A stretch of DNA of 12,587 nucleotides from Smittium culicis (lineage: Eukaryota; Kickxellomycota; Harpellomycetes; Harpellales; Legeriomycetaceae), in the NCBI GenBank assembly GCA_001970855.1, contig LSSN01001943.1:1-12587 (forward strand). Reading direction: 5' to 3'. Under the pieces are notes generated by a model, which had not been told where the DNA came from, made no database searches, and saw only the letters and a program-made list of their open reading frames with translations. Below, one piece after another: positions 1 to 8,131 of this stretch (positions are counted from its first letter, which is position 1; each line of letters starts with the position of its first letter). A program made the position numbers and the translations under genes.

Positions 1-180
1 CTAAACGAATCGGTTCCTCCTGTTTCTAGATGGCCCTCTTCTGGAATCTTCGATCGCTTCCTTCGCTATCATCAATCATTGACCAAGGATAGTGCAACGT
101 TGTGCGAAATTTTATTGTATTGTACTTATAAAAGTACACTACTTAAGCCCCTAAACCAAGGTAAGGTATTTCACTCTTAA
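1..180 (+). other. Possible partial exon or 5' leader (GC-richer edge)
   Basis: The first ~100 bases are visibly richer in G+C than the following 500. Frame 1 on the + strand is open from base 1 to a TAA at 178-180 (59 codons), and a good splice donor (GTAAGG) lies at 161-166, inside that frame at phase 1. This could be the 3' part of an upstream coding exon or an untranslated leader exon of the Tcd gene. The - strand also has short open frames here, ending with TAG at base 1-3. I recognise no protein family in any frame, so strand and coding status are unresolved. Confidence 0.25.
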
Positions 181-638
181 GAGATATATTCCGTATTTAT
201 GAATAGGTTTGAGTCAGATGTATAAAGTAAATACAATCATTTAAGCTTATATCCTTGGATGCTTTTGTGATACGTACTTCAACGCCTAGAAAAATGAAGT
301 AGATGTGTGTATTTTGTAGTTTTTTTGAAGGGGTTTTTTTATCATTTTCTAAGCAATTTCTTTGATGGCTGATTATTGGGCTGATCGCTTTTTCTGTGCT
401 AATTTATATAGCAGGAAAAAATAAAATAAAAGTATCGGCATTTTTTTCCAATAGCTGAAGTGTGAAAAATTAACATAAATAGAAACAAAATTGTTAATTT
501 AATTGTTTATTCATTTCAATAAAATTTTTTTTAAAATTTCTATAGCTTTAGTAGCAGACACAATAATCAAAAAATAGTTTTTTCCCCACCAATATATATA
601 TCTTTTTTGCAGTCGTATAGAAGAATTATAAAAAGTAT
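181..638 (+). promoter_or_regulatory. AT-rich upstream region of the Tcd gene
   Basis: There is no open frame of note here. A TATA-rich stretch (TA dinucleotides at about 591-601) is followed by a T-rich tract ending in TTTTTTGCAG, with the AG at 611-612, which is a good 3' splice site. It could be the acceptor of a 5'-UTR intron, leaving a leader of 26 nt before the ATG at 639. Candidate donors are GTAAGG at 161 and GTAAAT at 227. An in-frame TAG at 618-620 precedes the ATG, so the protein cannot extend upstream within this exon. Confidence 0.45.
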
Positions 639-2499
639 ATGTCAAGTTCTTTGGAAAAAGTAACCGAGTACTTTTCGGGGAATCGGAATGCACAGTTTGC
701 GTTGGTTGCTGCGACTGCGTCGGCATTAACGCTTAGCACGGTTTTCACTTACCAAAAGATCAAGAGAATTGAAAGGGTCAAAAAAATCAAAGAATCGATT
801 GAGCCTCCAGAATTCGATATAAACAATTTCAGCCAGTTTGACAAAGCGAGCAGCGGAAGAGGTAATAAGTAGAAACTTTTCATTATCCAAATAATTTTTT
901 TAATTTTTTTAAATCTTTAAGAAAAAAAATAAAGATAGACAAAGTTTATTTACCTTTGATGAAATTAAATTAAATGTAAATAAAATAAAATAAATCGGAT
1001 TTAAAATTATAAACTAAAACTCAATTTATTTTTAATATAGAGACGAATCTCAATGTTGTTACAAAAGATACTAAAGTAGTTACTAGCCCTAACGAGAAGC
1101 TTTTGTTTGCTGAGCAGCTTTCTAGAAACTGTTCGTTTTTCGGAGCTGATAATCTTGAATGCATTAAATCGAGTTTTGTGGTAGTTGTTGGCGCAGGCGG
1201 TGTTGGATCATGGGCAGCATTGATGTTGATCAGGTCCGGTGTCCAGAGGATTCGATTAATTGATTTCGATCAAGTCACACTTAGTTCTTTAAATCGTCAT
1301 GCGGTAGCAATTAGAAGCGACGTTGGGATGTCAAAAGTCGAAGCGATGCGCAAAAGATTTTTGGAGATTGTGCCACATATTAAAATCGACACTAGAGTCG
1401 AGCTTTTTAGCAAAGATAATCAGGAAGAACTTTTGTCAGGTTAGCCATTTTTTTTTTTTACTACAAGTCTTAATCTATTCATAAAATTAACCAAGTAATT
1501 AGTTTATTGATTAAAACGAGGGTAAGATTTAAAATAATTTTTTATGTTGATAGGAAATCCCGATTATGTACTGGATTGTATAGACAACATTGACACCAAG
1601 TTGGACTTGCTGAAGTACTGCTACGACAAAAAAATCAAGGTGATTAGCGCAATGGGGGCGGGGATGAAGTCAGATCCGTCGCGAATTCAGATTTCCGATA
1701 TTGGGAACACGTTTGAGGATTCGTTGTCGCGCGCAGTCCGGAGGCGGTTGAAGAAGATGGGGATTGAGAGTGGGATTGAGGCGGTTTATTCGACGGAGAA
1801 GCCTGGGAAAGTGCAGCTAGTGTCTCTGAGCGAGAGCCAGGAGGAGAAAGTCGATGAATTTTCGGTGCTGCCTGATTTCCGCGTTAGAATAGTTCCAGTT
1901 TTAGGTAAATTGAAAAAAGAAAAATTTCTCCTCATTTTACAAATGGTTTTTTTTTTTTAATTGTAGTTTGATATGGGACCTTAAGTATTTAAATTGTAAA
2001 TTATATGTTTGTTTGATCTGATTGAATTGAATTGAATTGTGTAGGCACAATGCCAGCGATCTTTGGTATGGTTATGGCAACGAGGGTTCTAACAGAACTC
2101 GGTAACTTCCCTACAGAACCGCTAGCGATCAAGGGCCGCCACGCGCTATACGTGCGCCTGCACCGCGACCTGATGCACAGGGAGGGCGCAAAAACAAAGA
2201 TCATTTCAGCGATTAGTCTGACCGTTGAGGAAATCGGATACATCTTCGAGGAAATGTGGATGGGCAAGAGCGCTATCTCCAACGCAGTCGACAAGCTGAG
2301 TCTCGTCAGGTACTACGCGGACAAGCCACTCAGCTCACTGAACTGCGTGTGCATGACCAAGAAGGAGGCCGATAAACACTGCAAGCTTGATGAAGGCGTT
2401 GATCCAGACACTTATTACGATAAAGCCGTTGTTGACTATATCCACTCGAGGTTTGAAATTGAAAGATTGTACGCGTCTTTGCCTGATAAATTCCCATAA
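639..2499 (+). CDS. TCD1: tRNA threonylcarbamoyladenosine (t6A) dehydratase, Tcd1/Tcd2-like, 4 exons
   Basis: Joining 639-861, 1041-1439, 1554-1904 and 2045-2499 gives 475 aa ending in TAA. The family is E1/ThiF-like (TcdA in bacteria, Tcd1/Tcd2 in yeast). It uses ATP to cyclise t6A37 of ANN-decoding tRNAs to ct6A, and in yeast sits at the mitochondrial outer membrane. Seen here: a hydrophobic segment at about 20-38 followed by a Lys/Arg-rich patch (40-51), consistent with an N-terminal anchor; REQLARN-like LFAEQLSRN (96-104); the nucleotide loop GAGGVGS (125-131); DFDQV (149-153); SLNRH (157-161); DCIDNIDTK (215-223); and MGAGMKSDPSR (241-251). The C-terminal third (RRLKKMGIESG, VPVLGTMPAIFG) also matches the yeast proteins. 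Length is slightly above the ~430-450 aa of yeast Tcd. All three introns are phase 1 and each junction restores a conserved block. Yeast has two paralogues and I cannot tell which this matches; the symbol is by family. Confidence 0.95.
862..1040 (+). other. Intron 1 of the Tcd gene (179 nt)
   Basis: The donor is GTAATA and the acceptor ATAG, phase 1, with a CTAAA branch-like element at 1014-1018. Splicing joins R74 to E75 and bypasses the in-frame TAG at 870-872. It separates the membrane-anchor exon from the catalytic domain. Confidence 0.88.
1440..1553 (+). other. Intron 2 of the Tcd gene (114 nt)
   Basis: The donor is GTTAGC and the acceptor GATAG, phase 1. Splicing restores LLSGNPDYVLDCIDNID, which matches the conserved yeast block around NPDF-IDCIDNID. 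Reading through would stop at TAG 1442-1444. Confidence 0.93.
1905..2044 (+). other. Intron 3 of the Tcd gene (140 nt)
   Basis: The donor is GTAAAT and the acceptor GTGTAG, phase 1. Splicing restores VPVLGTMPAIFG, a conserved block. A pentanucleotide repeat (ATTGA, about four units, 2021-2039) lies immediately before the acceptor. A cryptic acceptor at 1965-1966 after a T tract would give an immediate TGA, so it is not the productive site. Confidence 0.93.
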
Positions 2500-2850
2500 C
2501 TATTTTTTTTCTATAACGTACAATGAAAAAACTAAAGATATACAAAATGCGATCGTTTAGAGAGTGTAAAATGTGACAAGTTTTATTTTTTTCTTATATT
2601 ATCAGTGTTAGACGATTTTCTTTTATTATGCGTAATTCTATTAGTTCAAGATTTGACTATGAAACTTGATTAAATTCAGAAATAATTAAACTTGAGTATT
2701 GATATAATTGATATAATTGATATTATTATTATTAAAATGTTAATTTTAAAATAATGAAAAAAGTTGATATAAAAAGGAAATATTTGGGAGCTAAAAAATG
2801 ACGATACAAAGTAAAAATTGGTTCAAAAAAAATAGTTGTGTAAGGGGGAT
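2500..2850. other. Convergent intergenic region between Tcd and ERG11
   Basis: This stretch of 351 bases holds the 3' ends of two genes transcribed towards each other, so both 3' UTRs and polyadenylation sites should lie here. It is A/T-rich with no gene. A small 9-bp tandem repeat (TTGATATAA, about three units) runs over 2699-2725 and grades into ATT triplets. Confidence 0.7.
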
Positions 2851-4449
2851 CTAGTTTTTGCGGCGGATGTATCTGATTGATGCAGGACCGGTAGGTAGGA
2901 TGACCATGGAATTGTAATCAGGTTCGGGCATACCGCGTTTGGGGTCAAGTTCAAAATCAAAACGTTTGATTATGGTGTATAGGATGGTTCTGATTTGGAC
3001 AAAAGCGAATTGTTCACCAATACAACGGTGACGACCAGCGCCGAATGGCAAGTATGGAGATTTAGCAGATTTGGAGTTGATACTTCCGAAGCCATAATCG
3101 ACATCGCCTTCATCGACAATTGAGTTTTTATTTGATTGGACAGGGGTATCATCGTCGGCCTTTGGGGCTTCGGTGGCAGATGGGGAATCCCAGCGGTGGG
3201 GATCATACTTATCGGGATTTGGGAAATATTTGGGGTCAGTTTGGGTAACAGTTGGGGAAGAGACAAGGTAGCTTCCAGGTTGGATTACATAGTTAGTTCC
3301 TGGGACAGCGATGGGCTTAGTAACTTTACGCATGATTTGGATGATAGGGTTTCTTAGTCTAAGTGTTTCCTTAACAATGGATTCAAGAATGGGCATTTTT
3401 TTCAAATCGTCAAGTTCAGGGTAAGGGAGGTCTTTACCCATAGCTTCTTGCATTTCGTTGTAAGTTTCATCAAGCAAGTGGTGACTGTTTGCAAGATTGA
3501 GAAGAGACCAAGCAGTAGTGGCAGAAGAGGTGTGTTGACCAGCCATTAAAATGGCGATAGACATATTACCAACTTGTTTATCGTTAAATTTGCTTCCGTC
3601 TTTGAATTTGTAGTTAATGAACTGGTTTAACATATCTTCGTGGGTATTTCCGACGTCTTTTTTGCGGTTTTCGATGATTTTGTTGAAGATTTCAGCGAGT
3701 TCTTCATGGGCAGTTTTACAGCTATAGTATGAAGGGAGAGGCAACCATTTAAAAAGGAAGTGGAGAGGGGTAAAAGAGGCATCAAGGGTGTGGTACAAGT
3801 CAGCGACGCCAGTGTGTAGTTGAGCACGGATTTCCGGACCAATTAAAGTGTGGGAGGCGGTCATGATAATTATTTCAGAGACTGCCTTGAAAATATCTAC
3901 AATATCAGAGTCTTTAGTCCAATTTTCATCTAGGTACTTGTTAACTTCGTCGATGATGATGGGGACATAGGTTCTGAAGCTTTCAGTGGTTAGACCGGAC
4001 TTGGCCATTCTTTTTTGTTCCATTAACATGCTGTTTGGTACGTCGTAGACAACATCTTCACCAAAAACGGGTTTTGTTAAATGGTTATATGCATCTTCAG
4101 CGTTAGCGTAATCGTGTTTCGCATTGAAGACGAGGGAGTTTCCGTTGAGGCCTAGACAGACGCTCATTCTTTTTCCGAACATCAAGAAAGTGAAATAGTC
4201 GCCATATTTTTCACGGTTTTTTTTCATGAAATGTAAAGGTTGAATACCAAACTCGATCATGGAACCGATGAAAGGAATCCAGTAGTGAACGAGAGGGGGT
4301 TCGTTAGGATTTGCGAAGTATTTTTGCTCGAATTGGGCATAGGCGACTAAAGTAATAATTAGGATAACGAAAGATGAGGCAATTGTGAAGAGAGGAGAGC
4401 TGTTCCAAGACTCCGAATAAGAATTCAACAAACCACCAATAATAGACAT
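2851..4449 (-). CDS. ERG11: Lanosterol/eburicol 14-alpha-demethylase (CYP51), intronless
   Basis: This 532-aa cytochrome P450 removes the 14-alpha methyl group of lanosterol/eburicol in ergosterol synthesis at the ER and is the target of azole antifungals. Seen: a single N-terminal membrane segment (about 20-38); a hinge PPLVHYWIPFIGS (51-63); the B'-C region AEDAYNHLTKPVFG and VVYD (Y121 and Y135 correspond to Candida Y118 and Y132); LMEQK (K146); the I-helix MAGQHTSSAT (302-311); the ExxR motif ETLR (361-364); PHRW (417-420); and the haem loop FGAGRHRCIG (469-478) with ligand C476. An acidic, low-complexity insert (about 425-450) precedes DYGFG, as in fungal CYP51s but longer. Odd: the stretch after ExxR (NPIIQIMRKV, 367-376) lacks the usual fungal xHSI residues. 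The gene has no introns, unlike both neighbours. ATG is the first Met before the membrane segment; the stop is TAG. Confidence 0.97.
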   Translation of the reverse strand: MSIIGGLLNSYSESWNSSPLFTIASSFVILIITLVAYAQFEQKYFANPNEPPLVHYWIPFIGSMIEFGIQPLHFMKKNREKYGDYFTFLMFGKRMSVCLGLNGNSLVFNAKHDYANAEDAYNHLTKPVFGEDVVYDVPNSMLMEQKRMAKSGLTTESFRTYVPIIIDEVNKYLDENWTKDSDIVDIFKAVSEIIIMTASHTLIGPEIRAQLHTGVADLYHTLDASFTPLHFLFKWLPLPSYYSCKTAHEELAEIFNKIIENRKKDVGNTHEDMLNQFINYKFKDGSKFNDKQVGNMSIAILMAGQHTSSATTAWSLLNLANSHHLLDETYNEMQEAMGKDLPYPELDDLKKMPILESIVKETLRLRNPIIQIMRKVTKPIAVPGTNYVIQPGSYLVSSPTVTQTDPKYFPNPDKYDPHRWDSPSATEAPKADDDTPVQSNKNSIVDEGDVDYGFGSINSKSAKSPYLPFGAGRHRCIGEQFAFVQIRTILYTIIKRFDFELDPKRGMPEPDYNSMVILPTGPASIRYIRRKN

Positions 4450-4900
4450 GCTTTAAGATTAATATCTATCAAGAGGACTGAAGGAGGGGAGGGGGTTGTG
4501 TTATTTTAGTAGAGTATAAGTTCGCGGTAAACTTAGATAGATATTATAGACAGGTAGCTTAAATAATATTTTTCTAGAGCTAAGGAGGAGAGGCGGTGTA
4601 TTAATATAAAATATTTGGCAACTAAGATCAAAAGAATATCAGTAAATGTAATGCACAAAGATATAAAAAATAATAATAATAATTTGTAATCTACAGTTTT
4701 TTTTTTTTTATTATTGAAAATCCGAATTGAATGTGAAAGTATACAGCCTTGTTCATTAGACCGCTAATTCGCCAGCTCAGTTTGGCCTATTTTCTACGAG
4801 CAAATCTAATACTCAGTTTGCAAATTACCAGTCGACATTTCTGGTTTGATCTTACCCGCCGGACCAATCAGCGCTACATTTTACAGATAGATACATAATG
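4450..4900 (-). promoter_or_regulatory. ERG11 upstream region with CCAAT box
   Basis: This is the non-coding sequence 5' of ERG11. A purine-rich + strand block at 4474-4495 (runs of G2, G2, G4 and G5) means the ERG11 sense strand is C/T-rich just before the ATG. It could be a pyrimidine-rich leader or the tract of a 3' splice site in a 5'-UTR intron. A CCAATCA element (HAP/NF-Y type) lies at 4864-4870. I see no clear sterol-response element such as TCGTATA here. Confidence 0.4.
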
Positions 4901-4917
4901 GCACCATTATCAGAAAT

Positions 4918-4983
4918 TTGGCCAATAGAGTTGATGATTGATTCTGTTGATCGGCCAATAGAGTGGATGATTAAAGATCGAAC
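4918..4983. repeat. 33-bp direct repeat, two units, each with a CCAAT box
   Basis: Unit 1 (4918-4950) and unit 2 (4951-4983) share GGCCAATAGAGT then GATGATT, with a single T/G difference in the 20-base core starting at 4920 and 4953. Each core holds CCAAT (4922-4926 and 4955-4959). The pair lies about 470-530 bp upstream of the ERG11 start, so it may be an upstream activating region, but position is the only argument for that. Confidence 0.75.
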
Positions 4984-5044
4984 AAGTGGGGACATTTTAT
5001 ATGCCTGTAAGGGGGAAAATAGATAAGATGTACCTGATGAAATT

Positions 5045-5086
5045 AGGCATAAAAAGTCAGGCGTAGAAATTCAGGCATAGCTGTAG
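5045..5086. repeat. 14-bp tandem repeat, three units
   Basis: The core AGGC(A/G)TA begins at 5045, 5059 and 5073, giving an exact 14-bp period. A weaker fourth unit may precede it (GAAATT at 5039-5044 resembles GAAATT at 5066-5071). Function is unknown. Confidence 0.65.
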
Positions 5087-6514
5087 ATATACATACGCCC
5101 TAAGCCGATCGCCCCAACTAAGAAACTAAAAAGAAAATTTCATCAATTTTATAACACAGTTGTCTGGCAAGGATGTGCTGATGGGCCTAAAAAAAGTCTC
5201 GATATAACTGGTATTATCAGGTGGTTTTTTGTCTCGATATTTTAGTGCGCTAAGGCGGTGGGCTTCGGCTTAAGCCCTCCAATAAAGGGCATTTTCCGGA
5301 ATTTCGATTACAAGAAGGACCAAATCACTCTCGGAATTACCGAAACTATCCATATTTAGAGCATCGGTTTAGTTTGAGTGTGGCCTTATAAACCTTGATT
5401 AGCCCGCAAAGTAATTGCAGAGCCAGTCTCAGCTCACTTTTTGTTTTAGTTCCTGTCTTTCCGCTAAAAAAAAAAATAAACCGATGCTGCTCATAACTAA
5501 TAGGGGCATCCGTCGCTATAAAAGCACGCCTCTTGTCTATTGTAGGCACATTACGCTAATAAGGTTATTGATTGAGTGAAAATTTGGTACTTATGATTGA
5601 CGCGACTTACATATTCAGCGAATATATGCCTCAACGCTTATAACAAGAGAATAAAATCAAGTCTTTTGTAAAAAAGAAAAGGTATTGCCTTTTCGCCATC
5701 AGTAGCATATGAAATGTGGTTAATTATTTATATCTCCCATCTTTTCAATGAACGTCAATAAACTATAACAAAAGATCACATTTTCCAGCATTCCGCTCAA
5801 CTCCATTTATCACAAGCCCATGTTTCTGATACATTTAGACATCTATTAAAACTAAATTATGGTAACGCCTTTTATCTAAAAAAAAAAAAAGCGTCGAGTT
5901 TCCAAAACACCAAAAAATTTAAACGAATCAAACTGCTTGGTGTACTTTATCGCTAGCCAAACGTAACTCGCTATAAATTTTTAAAAGATATAATCGTTTT
6001 ATACTTTCAAAACTTGTGCTGCATTATAAATAGCTATTGAAAAAAGTAATAATTCTATAAATAGATAAAACACGCTTATTTTATTTCATCTAAAAAAAAA
6101 CATCTCGCAATAATGCGTAGTTTCATTACCCAATTATCTTCAAGAATACTCGGATAAGTAATATTTCCACAGCGCTTTTAAAGCATAAATGTTAATACCA
6201 ATTCACAAAAAATATTACCAACCTTATAGTAAATAAGGAAGCTGAAATCCATCAATATATAAATACTACACTTTTTTTTTAGAATAATCCAATTTATACT
6301 ATCTTACTCAACTTTTAAAAAAATTCTTTTTTCTCTTAATTTGAAATTTTGATATTTTTTACATTTTTTATTTTTATTCAAGATAATGGAAAAAAAAAAT
6401 GTGAACATTATTAGCCAGTATAAACTGGTTAATAAAAAATAGTAGATAAAAGTATATGGTAAAGAAAATAAATTTTGTGCTAAATAAAAAAATAAATAAG
6501 TAAAGCCCCTTCAT
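5087..6514. other. Non-coding region between ERG11 and the G-alpha gene
   Basis: I see no protein gene or tRNA in this region. At 5200-5560 there is a GC-richer pocket containing a hairpin (5260-5277) and a TATAAAAG element at about 5518-5525. From about 5600 onwards the sequence is AT-rich with A/T homopolymers. A stretch at about 5935-5980 resembles the ~168-bp repeat of the right half of the window. The last several hundred bases probably include the 3' UTR of the G-alpha gene. Confidence 0.5.
5260..5277. other. GC-rich hairpin with UUCG option
   Basis: GGGCTT at 5260-5265 pairs perfectly with AAGCCC at 5272-5277 around a 6-nt loop. The same bases can instead form a C(UUCG)G tetraloop (5263-5268) with a GGGC/GCUU stem. 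It sits in a GC-richer pocket of an otherwise AT-rich intergenic region, so it could be part of a structured RNA. No known RNA family is recognised. Confidence 0.4.
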
Positions 6515-6534
6515 CACACACACACACACACACA
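6515..6534. repeat. (CA)10 microsatellite
   Basis: An uninterrupted run of ten CA dinucleotides lies about 200 bp beyond the stop codon of the G-alpha gene. If the transcript extends this far, it would be a (TG)n tract in its 3' UTR. Confidence 0.95.
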
Positions 6535-6732
6535 ACCAATTCCGCACCAACAAAAAAGAAAAAGCACATTAAAAAAAAAACACCGAACAAGTTCCTTTCG
6601 TACTTTAAACAATAATAATAGTAATAAGCCTATTTAGTATGCAATTTTTTGAAAAAAAAATCTCCAAAAAAATAAGCGTGCAAAAGGACATACTTGTAAA
6701 ATCAGAAAATCATAAATGTTTGATTTTGTAGT

Positions 6733-8131
6733 TTAGATTAGCCCGATATCTCTCAAATTAGTTTGGATGATGATGTCGTTTACAGCTGCCATAACAAACT
6801 TGATCTGGTTAGTATCAGTTGCACACGTGAAGTGTGTGTATATTTGTTTAGTGTCGGACTGGTTCAACGAAACGAAACGTTTGAGAATGTAGTCTCCGGC
6901 TGCTTCAACGTTGTTCTCGCCCTCGTATCCAGGGAAGTACGTCTTGAGCGGCGATTTAGGGAGCTTTTGGCGGAACAGATCCATCTTGTTTAAAAACAGG
7001 ATGATCGATGTTTTCGAGAACCATCTCGAATTGCAAATGGAGTCGAAAAGCGTAAGCGCTTCCTGCATACGGTTGACCGCCTCGTCTTCAATAAGAACCT
7101 GATCGTACTCGCTGATTGCTACAAGAAACATGATCGCTGTCACGTTCTCAAAACAATGGATCCATTTCTTTCTCTCGGATCGCTGTCCTCCAACATCCAA
7201 CATCTTATATGTAAGCTCCCCGACTTTGAATATCGTTTCGTTAATACCGGTTGTTTTTACACGCGATCTAAGCACGTCCTGATCAGTTGGTATATACCCA
7301 GGCTGAGATAATCTGTCAATGGAATCAAAGTAGCTATATGATTTATATATATAGTCAAAGTTTAATTCATATCAATAAATCCAGATATTGAAAGCATAAA
7401 TAAGACTAGTTCGCTAAAGTTTAGTCTTTAATTTCTTGTTATATATTTTTTTTTCACTTTGAAGGATAAAGATATTTAAAAAGCAGAAGAGCTTAATAAT
7501 AATAATAAATAAAGGTTTACTATTTAGCAGAGTCATTCAACTGGAACTCGTTTGATCTTGAGAAGCATTCTAAAACACCAGCATCTTGCCAGAGAAGTTT
7601 TACAGCCTCAGCAGCATCACTCGGGAAGGTGTCGGCTTCGATCTGGGGTGGGTAGTCAAGGATCAAATTCACATACTTTTCATTGGACCTGTTCTTGAGT
7701 GAGATTTCCAAATTGTCCATAGCCTCCAAAAGTACTCGGATGGACTGGATAGTGTTTGAGAAAATAATTTCTTTAAATGACTCTTTTTCTTCCAACGTGT
7801 ATCCATCGCCGTGAATAAGCTTCATTTGTTTTATAATTGTACTTTTTCCTGACTCACCAGCACCTATTTTTTTGTTTTTTTAGAAATAAAAAGTAATGAA
7901 CAGCGTTAAAAACGATAAATACACATTCATACAGTTGGGGGATATGTCGTTGCTTAAACAGAACGTACGATAATGTTGTTTATATAAAATAAATTTAAAG
8001 TCATTATACTTACCTAAAAGCAACATTTTTACTTCGTTTCTCAAGTTTGCCTTGTCTTTCTTTAGTTGCGTCTCGATTTCATCGTTGACTCTCTTCCCTT
8101 CGGGACTTTCTTTACTACCGCCGCATCCCAT
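6733..8131 (-). CDS. gpa1: Heterotrimeric G-protein alpha subunit, fungal group I (FadA/GNA-1 type), 3 exons
   Basis: Joining 8131-8014, 7863-7521 and 7333-6733 on the minus strand gives 353 aa, the standard length and residue numbering of G-alpha-i. The protein binds and hydrolyses GTP downstream of seven-helix receptors and acts at the inner face of the plasma membrane with a beta-gamma dimer. In fungi, group I members control mating, growth and conidiation. Seen: MGCGGS, giving Gly2 for N-myristoylation and Cys3 for palmitoylation; P-loop GAGESGKST (40-48); switch I R178 and T181 in RVKTTG, with RGS-contact G183; switch II DVGGQ (200-204) with catalytic Q204; NKMD (269-272); and TCAT (323-326). 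All catalytic residues are intact. Odd: the C-terminus is DIGLI, so the usual Cys at position -4 (pertussis-toxin site) is Ile350. L199 before DVGGQ replaces the common Phe, as in some yeasts. The orthologue symbol is by family, not confirmed. Confidence 0.97.
7334..7520 (-). other. Intron 2 of the G-alpha gene (187 nt)
   Basis: On the minus strand the donor is GTAAAC (7520 downwards) and the acceptor ATAG (7335-7334), phase 2. Splicing rebuilds Tyr154 (TA|C) and gives LNDSAKYYFDSIDR, a conserved G-alpha block. Without splicing, the frame stops at once at the TAG formed by exon end plus donor. Confidence 0.94.
7864..8013 (-). other. Intron 1 of the G-alpha gene (150 nt)
   Basis: The donor is GTAAGT (8013 downwards) and the acceptor ATAG (7865-7864), phase 1. 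It splits the codon of Gly40, the first residue of the P-loop. Splicing yields [13 protein letters not shown] exactly as in the family. Confidence 0.95.

Noticed and set aside
613..619. TCGTATA, the Upc2-type sterol response motif
   Set aside because: It is a single 7-mer, sits 20 bp before the ATG of a tRNA-modification gene rather than a sterol gene, and overlaps a splice acceptor.
1965..1966. Earlier 3' splice site after a T tract in Tcd intron 3
   Set aside because: Use of this site gives Val then TGA; only the acceptor at 2043-2044 restores the conserved GTMPAIFG block.
2001..2545. Minus-strand open frames opposite Tcd exon 4
   Set aside because: They are antisense shadows of a conserved coding exon.
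2970..3842. Open frames in other frames or antisense inside ERG11
   Set aside because: They overlap a full-length, clearly homologous P450 and have low-complexity translations.
5055..5070. TCAGGCGTAGAAAT resembling TCAAGCGTAGAAAT at about 11397
   Set aside because: It is a single short match with no extension on either side and is likely chance.
5346..5549. Open frame of 67 codons with ATG on the minus strand in the GC-richer pocket
   Set aside because: Its length is within chance, there are no splice extensions and no family resemblance; the pocket is better explained as non-coding.
5866..5878. CGCCTTTTATCTA, similar to the U5 snRNA loop (GCCUUUUAC)
   Set aside because: There is one mismatch in the invariant loop, no flanking stem and no Sm site, and it is followed by a long A run.
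639..8131. Functional cluster of the three genes
   Set aside because: tRNA modification, sterol synthesis and G-protein signalling have no known joint pathway, and the orientations and large gaps argue against co-regulation.
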